64,000 nucleotides of DNA, taken from positions 4,650,001 through 4,714,000 of the forward strand of contig NZ_FNTQ01000001.1 in NCBI RefSeq assembly GCF_900105755.1, given 5' to 3'. Positions 51,323-59,372 of the stretch are shown here, piece after piece. A program made the position numbers and the translations under genes. A model generated the notes under the pieces. It was not told where the DNA came from. It made no database searches and worked only from the letters and a program-made list of their open reading frames with translations. Each line of letters opens with the position of its first letter. Position 1 is the stretch's first letter. The DNA comes from Streptomyces sp. Ag109_O5-10. Its GTDB lineage: Bacteria; Actinomycetota; Actinomycetes; Streptomycetales; Streptomycetaceae.

Positions 51323-51838
51323 GTGACGGAAGGCACCACCACCTCCGCCGCTGCCGAGGGTGCAGACACCCTGACCCGCCTGGAGCAGGAGGGCGAGATC
51401 GCGGCGGACTACCTCGAAGGCCTGCTGGACATCGCCGACCTGGACGGCGACATCGACATGGATGTCGAGGCAGACCGCGCGTCCGTGTCGATCATCAGCG
51501 ACTTGGGCGGCCGCGACCTGCAGAAGCTGGTCGGCCGCGACGGCGAGGTGCTGGAGGCGCTCCAGGAGCTGACCCGCCTGGCCGTGCACCGGGAGACCGG
51601 TGACCGCAGCCGGCTGATGCTCGACATCGCGGGCTACCGCGCCAAGAAGCGCGCCGAGCTCTCCGAGCTGGGTGCCAAGGCCGCCGCCGAGGTGAAGAGC
51701 ACCGGCGAGCCCGTGAAGCTCAAGCCGATGACCCCGTTCGAGCGCAAGGTCGTGCACGACGCGGTCAAGTCCGCAGGGCTGCGCAGCGAGTCGGAAGGCG
51801 AGGAGCCACAGCGGTTCGTCGTCGTGCTGCCCGCCTGA
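51323..51838 (+). CDS. khpB: Jag/KhpB RNA-binding protein (KH-R3H)
   Basis: A 171-residue RNA-binding protein with a KH-like domain (about 50-100, GRDLQKLVGRDGEVLEALQ) and an R3H domain (RSRLMLDIAGYRAKKRAEL and MTPFERKVVHDAVKS). In Gram-positives KhpB pairs with KhpA in RNA chaperoning and cell-division control. GTG start; last gene before a terminator. Confidence 0.94.
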   Translation: MTEGTTTSAAAEGADTLTRLEQEGEIAADYLEGLLDIADLDGDIDMDVEADRASVSIISDLGGRDLQKLVGRDGEVLEALQELTRLAVHRETGDRSRLMLDIAGYRAKKRAELSELGAKAAAEVKSTGEPVKLKPMTPFERKVVHDAVKSAGLRSESEGEEPQRFVVVLPA

Positions 51839-51856
51839 GCGGTCCCCCGCATGACC

Positions 51857-51883
51857 GGCCCCGTCTGTTGAGCAGGCGGGGCC
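51857..51883 (+). terminator. Terminator after khpB
   Basis: GGCCCCGTCTG pairs with CAGGCGGGGCC around TTGAG (one G-T pair) and is followed by GAACTTT. Confidence 0.8.
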
Positions 51884-51954
51884 GAACTTTGTCAGCCTGG
51901 TAGTTCTGATGGCCGGTGCGCGGAGCGCCGGCGCGGTACGGAAGGACGGTCCCC

Positions 51955-52671
51955 GTGACGGAGGCTGCGGAGCTCCCCCCGGCGCCCGAACAGGCGCGGG
52001 AAGTGTTCGGCGAGCGCTTCGGCGATGCGGTCCGCTACGCGGAGCTGCTCGCCGAGGCAGGCGTGCAGCGTGGTCTGATCGGCCCACGGGAAGTGCCCCG
52101 TCTGTGGGAGCGGCACTTGCTGAACTGCGCGGTGCTCTCGGAGGCCGTCCCCGAGGGGGTGACGGTGTGCGACGTGGGGTCCGGAGCCGGTCTGCCGGGC
52201 ATTCCGCTCGCGCTGGTCCGGGAGGACCTCAACATCACCCTGTTGGAACCGCTGCTGCGACGGACCAACTTCCTGACCGAGGTCGTCGAGCTGCTCGGCC
52301 TGGACCATGTGACCGTGGTGCGGGGTCGCGCCGAGGAAGTCATGGGCAAGCTGCCCCCGGTCCACGTGGTGACGGCCCGTGCCGTGGCCCCGCTGGACCG
52401 GCTGGCCACCTGGGGTGTCCCGCTGCTGCGTCCCTACGGCGAGATGCTCGCCCTGAAGGGGGACACGGCGGAGGAGGAGCTGAAGGCCGCGGCCACCGCG
52501 CTCAGCAAGCTCGGTGCGGTGTCCACGTCCATCCTGCATGTGGGTGAGGGCGTGGTGGATCCGCTGTCCACGGTCGTCCGTGTGGAAGTCGGGGAGAGCC
52601 CCGGCGGTGTGCGCTTCGCGGCCAAGCGGGCTAAGGCAGCCCGGACGGGGAGGGCGCGTAGGCGCCGCTGA
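51955..52671 (+). CDS. rsmG: 16S rRNA (guanine-N7) methyltransferase RsmG
   Basis: A 238-residue SAM-dependent enzyme methylating G527 (E. coli numbering) of 16S rRNA; loss gives low-level streptomycin resistance and antibiotic overproduction in Streptomyces. ERHLLNCAVLSEAVPEG, VCDVGSGAGLPGIPLALVR (motif I, about 74-92), EPLLRRTNFLTEV and VTARAVAPLDRLATW are the family motifs. GTG at 51955 with GGAAGGAC upstream. C-terminal tail is basic. Confidence 0.96.
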   Translation: MTEAAELPPAPEQAREVFGERFGDAVRYAELLAEAGVQRGLIGPREVPRLWERHLLNCAVLSEAVPEGVTVCDVGSGAGLPGIPLALVREDLNITLLEPLLRRTNFLTEVVELLGLDHVTVVRGRAEEVMGKLPPVHVVTARAVAPLDRLATWGVPLLRPYGEMLALKGDTAEEELKAAATALSKLGAVSTSILHVGEGVVDPLSTVVRVEVGESPGGVRFAAKRAKAARTGRARRRR

Positions 52672-53017
52672 TCCGTCCTGACGACCAGACGTACTCCACA
52701 CAAGCTGCCAAACCTACGCATGACGGAGTGTCGCGGCTTTTCGGAAGCGCTCGCTGTGCATCGTGTTTCACGTGAAACGTCGCTCACTGCTACACGGCAT
52801 CATCGGCCGGGGCCGCGCCGCGGCCGAACCGCGCGACCGAAAGCCCCTCGGATCCCTCAGAGAGGGGGCCTCTGGTGACGCTCCGTCCTCCCTGCGGGGC
52901 ACGGAGTTGTCCACAGAGGTGGATTTCTCCACAGAACACCAGGCCTCACTGGTTCACGACCCCGAAGACATGGGAGGCTCTGTTCATTGCGAGCCTGAAG
53001 TCGAGGAGAGTGAATCC
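52672..53017. other. rsmG-parA intergenic region with parS and DnaA boxes
   Basis: About 350 bp in front of parA. It contains the parS site at 52765 and two DnaA boxes, TTGTCCACA at 52907-52915 (perfect) and TTCTCCACA at 52925-52933. An open frame runs through it in phase with parA from a GTG at 52763 within the parS site, but without coding support. Confidence 0.6.
52765..52778. promoter_or_regulatory. parS site upstream of parA
   Basis: Exact GTTTCACGTGAAAC, 253 bp before parA. Confidence 0.93.
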
Positions 53018-54043
53018 TTGCGGTCCGACGCCAACATCGCGGGACCGATGACCGATCCGGTCCCCGGTCCCCGTACCGAGTCGATGGGGGCGGATGTTTC
53101 ACGTGAAACACCGCCTCCGATGGACGACACTCCCATCGGTCGTGCTGCCCAACTCGCGGTGGAGGCTCTGGGCCGCGCCGGCGAAGGCCTGCCGCGTCCG
53201 GAGCAGACCAGAGTCATCGTGGTCGCCAACCAGAAGGGTGGCGTGGGTAAGACGACGACCACCGTCAACCTTGCCGCGTCCCTGGCTCTGCACGGCGGCC
53301 GCGTGCTGGTGATCGACCTCGACCCACAGGGCAATGCGTCCACTGCGCTGGGGATCGACCATCACGCCGAAGTCCCGTCCATCTATGACGTGTTGGTCGA
53401 GAGCAAGCCGCTGGCCGAGGTCGTCCAGCCGGTGGTGGACGTCGAGGGTCTCTTCTGTGCCCCCGCCACGATCGATCTCGCCGGTGCGGAGATCGAGCTG
53501 GTGTCCCTGGTGGCGCGGGAGAGCCGGCTGCAGCGGGCGATCCAGGCGTACGAGCAGCCGCTGGACTACATCCTCATCGACTGCCCGCCCTCGCTCGGCC
53601 TGCTGACGGTCAATGCGCTCGTCGCGGGCGCAGAGGTGCTCATCCCGATCCAGTGCGAGTACTACGCGCTGGAGGGCCTGGGCCAGCTGCTGCGCAACGT
53701 CGACCTGGTACGGGGGCACCTCAACCCCAACCTGCACGTGTCGACCATCCTGCTCACCATGTACGACGGCCGGACGCGTCTCGCCTCCCAGGTCGCGGAC
53801 GAGGTGCGCAGCCACTTCGGCGACGAGGTGCTGCGGACGAGCATTCCCCGCTCGGTCCGTATCTCCGAGGCGCCGAGCTACGGGCAGACGGTACTGACCT
53901 ACGATCCTGGATCGAGCGGTGCCCTCTCGTACCTTGAGGCGGCCCGAGAAATCGCGCTGAAGGGCGTCGGGGTCAGCTACGACCCGACACAGGCCCATAT
54001 CGGCGCTCAGACCAACCCGAGCATGGTGGAAGGGATCCAGTGA
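53018..54043 (+). CDS. parA: Chromosome partitioning ATPase ParA
   Basis: A 341-residue Walker ATPase of the Soj/ParA family. In Streptomyces it polymerises from the hyphal tip and positions ParB-bound origins. Deviant Walker A KGGVGKTTTTVN (about 73-84), LDPQGNAS, IDCPPSLG and PIQCEYYALEGLGQLL are diagnostic. Start: I chose TTG at 53018, which has GAGGAG nine bases upstream and gives LRSDANIAGPMTDP; ATG starts at 53048, 53083 and 53119 lack a Shine-Dalgarno, and an upstream in-phase GTG at 52763 is also possible. A parS site lies in its early coding sequence. Translation is coupled to parB by a 4-bp overlap. Confidence 0.96.
   Translation: MRSDANIAGPMTDPVPGPRTESMGADVSRETPPPMDDTPIGRAAQLAVEALGRAGEGLPRPEQTRVIVVANQKGGVGKTTTTVNLAASLALHGGRVLVIDLDPQGNASTALGIDHHAEVPSIYDVLVESKPLAEVVQPVVDVEGLFCAPATIDLAGAEIELVSLVARESRLQRAIQAYEQPLDYILIDCPPSLGLLTVNALVAGAEVLIPIQCEYYALEGLGQLLRNVDLVRGHLNPNLHVSTILLTMYDGRTRLASQVADEVRSHFGDEVLRTSIPRSVRISEAPSYGQTVLTYDPGSSGALSYLEAAREIALKGVGVSYDPTQAHIGAQTNPSMVEGIQ
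53096..53109. promoter_or_regulatory. parS site in the parA N-terminal coding region
   Basis: Exact core, extending to the full 16-mer TGTTTCACGTGAAACA at 53095-53110. In frame it reads VSRET. Confidence 0.93.
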
Positions 54044-55161
54044 GTGAGCGACGGAGGGGGCTGGGTCGTGGTCTGGGTGCACTGATCCCAGCTGCCCCGA
54101 CCGAGATGACCCCGGCCCAGACGGCCGTAGGGGGAGCGGCAGTTCCGTCCCCCGCCGCGGCTCCGGTGCTGACGACCGACCGTGGCGTTGCCGCGGCCAA
54201 GGTGACGACGCTGCCGGCTGTTTCACATGAGACCGAGGAACCCTCGGTGTTCGGCGTCGGGGGAGGAAATGCGGAGACGCCTGCTCCTCCGATGGGCGCC
54301 CACTTCGCGGAGATCCCTCTCGACGACATCACGCCGAACCCACGTCAGCCGCGTGAGGTCTTCGACGAGGACGCGCTGCAGGAGCTGGTCACCTCTATCC
54401 AGGAGGTCGGTCTTCTCCAGCCCGTCGTCGTACGGCAGCTGGGTCCCTCCCGCTACGAACTCATCATGGGCGAGCGGCGCTGGCGGGCCTGCCGTGAGGC
54501 CGGCCTGGAGGCGATCCCCGCGATCGTCCGGGCGACGGACGACGAGAAGCTCCTTCTGGACGCGTTGCTGGAGAACCTGCACCGCGCTCAGCTCAACCCG
54601 CTGGAAGAGGCCGCCGCCTACGACCAGCTGCTGAAGGACTTCAACTGCACGCATGACCAGCTGGCCGACCGTATCGGCCGCTCTCGCCCGCAGGTCTCCA
54701 ACACCCTGCGCTTGCTGAAGCTCTCCCCGGCGGTTCAGCGCCGGGTGGCCGCCGGAGTCCTCTCGGCCGGGCACGCGCGGGCGCTGCTGTCCGTCGACGA
54801 CTCGGAGGAGCAGGACCGGCTGGCCCACCGGATCGTCGCCGAGGGCCTCTCGGTGCGGGCCGTCGAGGAGATCGTGACCCTCATGGGCTCGCGACCCCAG
54901 ACGGCGACACGTGCCAAGGGACCGCGGGCCGGTGCCCGGGTCTCCCCGGCCCTGACCGACCTCGCCACGCGGCTCTCGGACCGCTTCGAGACGCGGGTGA
55001 AGGTCGATCTGGGCCAGAAGAAGGGCAAGATCACCGTCGAGTTCGCTTCCATGGAAGACCTTGAGCGGATCCTCGGCACCCTCGCCCCGGGTGAGGGACC
55101 GGCTCTGCACCAAGGCCTCCATGACGGCGACTCCTCGGCCTCCGAGGAGCCCGAGGACTAG
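54040..55161 (+). CDS. parB: Chromosome partitioning protein ParB
   Basis: A 373-residue CTPase/DNA clamp that loads at parS. VSERRRGLGRGLGALIP at the start, a variable Ala/Pro-rich segment, then the N-terminal nuclease-like domain with PNPRQPREVFDEDALQELV and GERRWRACREAGL (CTP-binding GERRW), the HTH SRPQVSNTLRLLKLSP (parS recognition) and a C-terminal dimerisation domain. GTG start overlapping parA. A degenerate parS lies inside its early coding region. Confidence 0.97.
   Translation: MSERRRGLGRGLGALIPAAPTEMTPAQTAVGGAAVPSPAAAPVLTTDRGVAAAKVTTLPAVSHETEEPSVFGVGGGNAETPAPPMGAHFAEIPLDDITPNPRQPREVFDEDALQELVTSIQEVGLLQPVVVRQLGPSRYELIMGERRWRACREAGLEAIPAIVRATDDEKLLLDALLENLHRAQLNPLEEAAAYDQLLKDFNCTHDQLADRIGRSRPQVSNTLRLLKLSPAVQRRVAAGVLSAGHARALLSVDDSEEQDRLAHRIVAEGLSVRAVEEIVTLMGSRPQTATRAKGPRAGARVSPALTDLATRLSDRFETRVKVDLGQKKGKITVEFASMEDLERILGTLAPGEGPALHQGLHDGDSSASEEPED
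54220..54233. promoter_or_regulatory. Degenerate parS-like sequence in parB
   Basis: GTTTCACATGAGAC, two changes from the parS core, in frame as VSHET. Could be a weak or decayed site. Confidence 0.4.
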
Positions 55162-55495
55162 TCGCCCCGGGTGTCTCCCACCCGGTCGGCGTCCCGGCGC
55201 CCAGAGAGCGGATCGTGTCCGATGTGTACCGGAACACGGCCCGCTCTTTGCTTTCTGGCGGTATCGATGGAAACGCTGTGTGGATACGATGCGTTCGGTA
55301 TGGCGCATCCACCTGGCAGCTGGCAGCACCTCTGAGAGAGGCGGGGGCCATGCGATCGATGAGCCGCACCGGACTGGTGAGCGCGGGTCTGGGACTGGGC
55401 GCGACCGTCGGTTTCTTCGGCAGTCTGCTCAGGGAACGCAGCGCTCTGACAGCCGCTCGCGACGCTGCGGGCGAAGGAAGCGAGGAACAGCCTTC
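55162..55495. other. parB-GNAT intergenic region
   Basis: Holds the parAB terminator at 55205-55251 and a -10-like TACGAT near 55287, probably for the downstream gene. An ATG frame from 55350 (MRSMSRTGLVSAGLG, with GGCGGGGG before it) runs to 55607 and has one hydrophobic stretch, but its GC3 is low and most of it overlaps the GNAT gene, so it is not called. Confidence 0.5.
55205..55251 (+). terminator. parAB terminator
   Basis: AGAGCGG pairs with CCGCTCT and CGTGT with ACACG inside it, followed by TTTGCTTTC. Confidence 0.75.
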
Positions 55496-56113
55496 ATGGG
55501 GCGTCGGCTCGTACCGCTCACGCTGGACAACCTTCAGGACCTTCCCCAGCGCTGTCGCTCGTGTGTCTTCTGGGAACTGGACCCCGTCAGCAGCGAAGCA
55601 GCGGTGAGATCGGGTACAGCCGCGCTGGAGAAGGAATCCTGGATCTCCGCCGTTCTGCTCGACTGGGGGTCGTGCGGCCGAGTGGCCTACGTCGACGACG
55701 TGCCGGTGGGCTTTGTGCTCTATGCTCCGCCCGCCTACGTCCCGCGCTCCACAGCGTTCCCGACGAGCCCGGTGTCATCGGATGCCGTGCAGCTCATGAC
55801 CGGCTTCATCATGCCCGGCTATCAGGGGCAGGGGCTCGGACGCGTGATGGTGCAGACGGTCGCCAAGGATCTGCTGCGGCGGAGCTTCAAGGCGATCGAG
55901 GCATTCGGCGACGCTCGCTACAAGGAGCCGGCCTGCCTACTCCCCGCCGATCATCTGCTGGCGGTGGGCTTCAAGACGGTTCGGCAGCACCCCTCGCATC
56001 CTCGGCTGCGGCTGGAGCTGCGGACGACGCTGTCCTGGAAAGAAGACGTGGAGCTGGCGCTCGACAGGCTTCTGGGGGCCGTACAGAAGGAACCGGCGCT
56101 GCGACCGCTCTAA
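55496..56113 (+). CDS. GNAT-family N-acetyltransferase
   Basis: A 205-residue acetyltransferase starting MGRRLVPLTLDNLQDLP with a cysteine-containing RCRSCVFWELDP motif. The acetyl-CoA-binding signature is MPGYQGQGLGRVMVQTVAKDL (about 103-123, with Q/RxxGxG/A as QGQGLG). The substrate is unknown; the gene is conserved beside parB in streptomycetes. ATG at 55496 with AGGAA upstream; the frame is open to 55061 but the earlier part lies in the parB gene region. Confidence 0.9.
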   Translation: MGRRLVPLTLDNLQDLPQRCRSCVFWELDPVSSEAAVRSGTAALEKESWISAVLLDWGSCGRVAYVDDVPVGFVLYAPPAYVPRSTAFPTSPVSSDAVQLMTGFIMPGYQGQGLGRVMVQTVAKDLLRRSFKAIEAFGDARYKEPACLLPADHLLAVGFKTVRQHPSHPRLRLELRTTLSWKEDVELALDRLLGAVQKEPALRPL

Positions 56114-56116
56114 AGC

Positions 56117-56149
56117 GAATGGGCCAACCCCGGGGGGGTTGGCCCATTC
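56117..56149. terminator. Bidirectional terminator, GNAT / trxA
   Basis: A 15-bp perfect stem, GAATGGGCCAACCCC at 56117-56131 and its complement at 56135-56149, with a 3-base loop, between convergent genes. Confidence 0.85.
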
Positions 56150-56151
56150 GT

Positions 56152-56165
56152 GTTTCACGTGAAAC
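56152..56165. promoter_or_regulatory. parS site between GNAT and trxA
   Basis: Full 16-mer TGTTTCACGTGAAACA at 56151-56166, directly beside the terminator and touching the trxA stop. Confidence 0.94.
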
Positions 56166-56166
56166 A

Positions 56167-56499
56167 TCACTCAGCGATGAAGTCCTCAAGGTCGCGCAGA
56201 AGCGCTGCCTTCGGCTTGGCACCGACGATGGTCTTGGCGACCTCGCCACCCTGGTAGACGTTCAGGGTCGGGATCGACATGACACCGTACTTGGCCGCCG
56301 TGTCCGGGTTCTCGTCGATGTTCAGCTTGACGATCTCGATCTTCTCGCCGTGCTCGGCGGCGATCGCCTCAAGCGACGGGGCGATCTGGCGGCACGGGCC
56401 GCACCACTCGGCCCAGAAGTCCACCAGGACGGGCTTGTCACTCTTGAGGACGTCCTCGTCGAACGTCGCGTCGGTTACTGCCTTCAGGGTGCCGGCCAC
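56167..56499 (-). CDS. trxA: Thioredoxin
   Basis: A 110-residue thioredoxin with the redox site in DFWAEWCGPCRQIAPSLE (WCGPC, about 32-36), cis-proline in SIPTLNVYQGG and the usual length. It is reduced by TrxB, encoded just upstream on the same strand (47 bp gap). GTG start. Confidence 0.97.
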   Translation of the reverse strand: MAGTLKAVTDATFDEDVLKSDKPVLVDFWAEWCGPCRQIAPSLEAIAAEHGEKIEIVKLNIDENPDTAAKYGVMSIPTLNVYQGGEVAKTIVGAKPKAALLRDLEDFIAE

Positions 56500-56546
56500 G
56501 GCGGGCTCCTTTACTTGATCGTGCGGTGGGGCGGAAGGGGGAAAGA

Positions 56547-57515
56547 TCAGACGGAGGTCTTCTCGGGCTCGGCCTTCTCCTCGTCCGCGAGGGCGGCGAG
56601 GTAACGCTCAGCGTCGAGTGCGGCAGAACATCCGGTACCGGCCGCGGTGATCGCCTGTCGGTAGGTGTGGTCCACTACGTCACCCGCGGCGAAGACACCC
56701 GTCACGTTGGTGTGCGTCGACGGGGAGGCGACCTTGAGGTAGCCCTCCTCGTCGAGGTCCAGCTGGCCCTTGAAGAGCTCGGTGCGCGGGTCGTGGCCGA
56801 TCGCGATGAACAGACCGGTCACGGGCAGGTCGGAGAGCTCGCCGGTCTTGACGTTGCGCAGCTTCAGACCGGCCAGCTTCTGGTCGCCCTGCACCTCGGC
56901 GATCTCGCTGTCCCAGGCGAACTTGATCTTCGGGTCGCCGAAGGCACGCTCCTGCATCGCCTTGGAGGCGCGCAGGGTGTCCCGGCGGTGGACGATCGTC
57001 ACGGACTTGGCGAACCGGGAGAGGAAGGTGGCCTCCTCCATCGCGGTGTCACCACCGCCGATCACGGCGATCTCCTGGTCCTTGAAGAAGAACCCGTCAC
57101 ACGTGGCGCACCACGAGACGCCGCGTCCGGAGAGGGCGTCCTCGTTCGGCAGACCGAGCTTGCGGTGCTGGGAGCCGGTAGCGACGATGACGGCCTTCGC
57201 CTTGTGGACCGTGCCGGCAGTGTCGGTGACGGTCTTGATCTCACCGGTCAGGTCGACAGAGACGACATCGTCCGGAATCAGTTCGGCACCGAAGCGCTCG
57301 GCCTGCGCCCGCATGTTGTCCATGAGCTCGGGGCCCATGATGCCGTCGCGGAAGCCCGGGAAGTTCTCCACGTCGGTGGTGTTCATGAGGGCACCGCCTG
57401 CGGTGACGGCCCCCTCGAACACCAGGGGCTTCAGCGACGCGCGCGCGGTGTAGAGCGCCGCCGTGTAGCCGGCGGGCCCGGAGCCGATGATGATCACGTT
57501 TCGGACGTCGCTCAC
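56547..57515 (-). CDS. trxB: Thioredoxin reductase
   Basis: A 322-residue FAD/NADPH enzyme. FAD motif IIGSGPAGYTAALYTARA (about 9-26), redox CATC in GVSWCATCDGFFF, NADPH-binding VIGGGDTAMEEATFL and C-terminal GVFAAGDVVDHTYRQA. Operon trxB-trxA, under a SigR-type promoter at 57586-57611, so induced by disulfide stress. GTG start. Confidence 0.97.
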   Translation of the reverse strand: MSDVRNVIIIGSGPAGYTAALYTARASLKPLVFEGAVTAGGALMNTTDVENFPGFRDGIMGPELMDNMRAQAERFGAELIPDDVVSVDLTGEIKTVTDTAGTVHKAKAVIVATGSQHRKLGLPNEDALSGRGVSWCATCDGFFFKDQEIAVIGGGDTAMEEATFLSRFAKSVTIVHRRDTLRASKAMQERAFGDPKIKFAWDSEIAEVQGDQKLAGLKLRNVKTGELSDLPVTGLFIAIGHDPRTELFKGQLDLDEEGYLKVASPSTHTNVTGVFAAGDVVDHTYRQAITAAGTGCSAALDAERYLAALADEEKAEPEKTSV

Positions 57516-57585
57516 GGCTTGATTCCTCGTCTCTGGTCTACGTCATTCGACCGGTGGGAACTCCTCAGAAGCTCTCACCCCACCC

Positions 57586-57611
57586 AACGGATCCTAAGGG
57601 GCGCGCATTCC
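57586..57611 (-). promoter_or_regulatory. SigR-type promoter of trxBA
   Basis: On the reverse strand GGAAT (57611-57607), exactly 18 bp, then GTT (57588-57586). This is the S. coelicolor SigR consensus GGAAT-N18-GTT, about 70 bp before trxB. Confidence 0.85.
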
Positions 57612-57613
57612 CG

Positions 57614-57629
57614 GTGTGCCCGGGCACAC
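57614..57629. other. 16-bp perfect palindrome upstream of trxB
   Basis: GTGTGCCCGGGCACAC lies directly upstream of the SigR -35 and 78 bp after the anti-sigma gene stop. It may be a terminator stem for that gene or an operator. Confidence 0.5.
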
Positions 57630-57706
57630 GGGGATCCCCTACCGTACGGATTTCCGCGCCGGACCAAGAGATGCGTTCTCTGCCTGAGAGCCTTGCCGGC
57701 GGAGGC

Positions 57707-58615
57707 TCAGGGACGCGCCAGGGACTCCGTCAGCAGGACCTTGCCGGGAGACGCGGAGGCCTTGCCGTCACAGGTTGCGTCGACGATGAAGGCCGTCACC
57801 CGGGAGGTGTCGGAGGCATCGGGGAGAACGACGAGGAAGGCGTCCTTCCCTTCGTACGTCCCCTGCTTCGCGCCGATGACATCGCCGGTCTGGCTGATAC
57901 CTGACCGGACACACGTCGGAACAGGTACCGAGGGCTGGATCCGGGTGGTGTACGGGGTTTCCGTGGAGCCGGCTCCCGAGGGCTGAGACTCGATACCGAA
58001 GGGCTTCTGAGAGCCGCGCCGGGTGTTCGCCTTCGTGCCGAGGAGATCCTGCACCTGGCTCTGGAGGGTGCCCTTGGAGAAGCTCCCGGCGGAGCTGGTC
58101 GGCTTGCCCTGCGCGGTCGTCGTTCCGTTGTCTCCGAGCGAATGGAGGAAGAACGAACCGGCGCCCAGGACGGCTGCGGTCAGCACAGTGCCGAGGGCGA
58201 TGGTGCGGCGGCGTCGGCCACGGTCGCGTCCGCGGTCCTTGCGGCCGGGGCCGGCGGAGGCGTTCGGGCGCCCAGCGGGACGGACTCCGGGGGGCGACAT
58301 CTCGCGAGGCGATGTTTCTGGGGGCGATGTTTCACGTGAAACATGTGCCACGGATGCCGTTAGGTCGAGCAGAGCCTCGGCCGCGAGGGCGGCGTCGATC
58401 CTGCCCGCGACGTCGACCGGCATCTGCGGGGGATCCGGCAGTGCGCCCAGCAGACCCCGGATCTCCTCCAGCGAGGTCTGGACGTCGGTGCAGAGCTCGC
58501 ACCCGTCCAGGTGCTGTCGTACTTCCTCCGTCCGGGCGGGTGGTAGCAGACCTTCGGCGAGGTCGGAGATCTCGGCGACGTCCGGGTGCCCGGCCGTGTC
58601 TGTCGTCGACGTCAC
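57707..58615 (-). CDS. rsmA: Anti-sigma factor for SigM (zinc-finger type)
   Basis: A 302-residue membrane anti-sigma factor. The N-terminal zinc-anti-sigma motif HLDGCELC (H-x3-C-x2-C, about 30-37) sits in an alpha-helical domain, then a linker with the parS-encoded VSRET, one membrane helix (about 139-160, TIALGTVLTAAVLGAGSFFL) and an extracytoplasmic domain. It should hold the sigma factor encoded just upstream, with which it overlaps by 4 bp. The S. coelicolor homologue of this gene is the SigM anti-sigma; the symbol is transferred by position and family. Confidence 0.88.
   Translation of the reverse strand: MTSTTDTAGHPDVAEISDLAEGLLPPARTEEVRQHLDGCELCTDVQTSLEEIRGLLGALPDPPQMPVDVAGRIDAALAAEALLDLTASVAHVSRETSPPETSPREMSPPGVRPAGRPNASAGPGRKDRGRDRGRRRRTIALGTVLTAAVLGAGSFFLHSLGDNGTTTAQGKPTSSAGSFSKGTLQSQVQDLLGTKANTRRGSQKPFGIESQPSGAGSTETPYTTRIQPSVPVPTCVRSGISQTGDVIGAKQGTYEGKDAFLVVLPDASDTSRVTAFIVDATCDGKASASPGKVLLTESLARP
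58329..58342. promoter_or_regulatory. parS site in the anti-sigma factor gene
   Basis: Full 16-mer TGTTTCACGTGAAACA at 58328-58343 within coding sequence, read in frame as HVSRETS. It is flanked by degenerate repeats of GGCGATGTTTC. Confidence 0.94.
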
Positions 58616-59337
58616 GGTCGCCCACCTCCGCCCTTCACTGCGGCTGAATCACTCGGCCCGGTGTCCTGGGGGTCCTCGTTCTGAGGCCCCGCTGCGGGTG
58701 GGACGGATGTCCCCTCCGTCCGGTTCCGTGCCGGCGCCGGGTCGTTCTCGTCGGCGGTGTTTTCCGGCCGTAGATGGGTGAGCAGCGGCAGGAGTCTGGC
58801 TCTGCCGCGAGCGCAGCGGCTCTTCACCGTCCCGGTGGGGACATCGAGGATCCGGGCCGCCTCGGCGACCGGATAGCCCTGCATGTCGACCAGGACAAGG
58901 GCGGCGCGCTGATCGTGGGGCAGGGTGCCGAGGGCTTCCAGGAGCTGACGATGCAGATCGTTCCGCTCGGCCGGAGCGGAGGCCGATTCATGCGGCTCCA
59001 GCAGTTGCTCCAGCCGCTCGGTGTCGTCGACGGGGGCGGTCTTGCGGGAGGCAGCCTTGCGGGCGCGGTCGAGGCAGGCGTTGACCGTGATCCGGTGCAG
59101 CCACGTTGTGACGGCCGACTGGCCGCGGAAGGTGTGGGCGGCCCGGTAGGCGGATACGAGGGCGTCCTGGACGGCGTCAGCGGCCTCCTCACGGTCCCCC
59201 AGGGTCCGTAGGGCGACCGCCCAGAGCCGGTCCCGGTGTCGCCGCACGATCTCACCGAAGGCATCGGGGTCGCCTTCCACATGGCGGGCGAGCAGATCCT
59301 GATCGCTCACTCCGCCGTTTCCGGCGCCTTCCGTCAT
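58612..59337 (-). CDS. sigM: ECF RNA polymerase sigma factor SigM
   Basis: A 241-residue ECF sigma factor. Region 2 (about 15-85) has AFGEIVRRHRDRLWAVALR, DAVQDALVSAYRA and FRGQSAVTTWLHRITVNACLD; region 4 (about 125-180) has LPHDQRAALVLVDMQGYPVAEAA and VPTGTVKSRCARGRARL. A disordered tail of about 60 residues follows. ATG at 59337 with GGAGGGGG upstream. Co-transcribed with the anti-sigma gene (4-bp overlap) and probably with the upstream pseudokinase and murJ genes (35-bp gap). Confidence 0.93.
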   Translation of the reverse strand: MTEGAGNGGVSDQDLLARHVEGDPDAFGEIVRRHRDRLWAVALRTLGDREEAADAVQDALVSAYRAAHTFRGQSAVTTWLHRITVNACLDRARKAASRKTAPVDDTERLEQLLEPHESASAPAERNDLHRQLLEALGTLPHDQRAALVLVDMQGYPVAEAARILDVPTGTVKSRCARGRARLLPLLTHLRPENTADENDPAPARNRTEGTSVPPAAGPQNEDPQDTGPSDSAAVKGGGGRP

Positions 59338-59372
59338 CTGCCCCCTCCGCCTTCGGTGCCGCCGGTGAGACG

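Noticed and set aside
55350..55607. Small forward frame before the GNAT gene
   Set aside because: Low third-position GC and heavy overlap with the GNAT gene in another frame. One hydrophobic stretch and a weak ribosome site are not enough.
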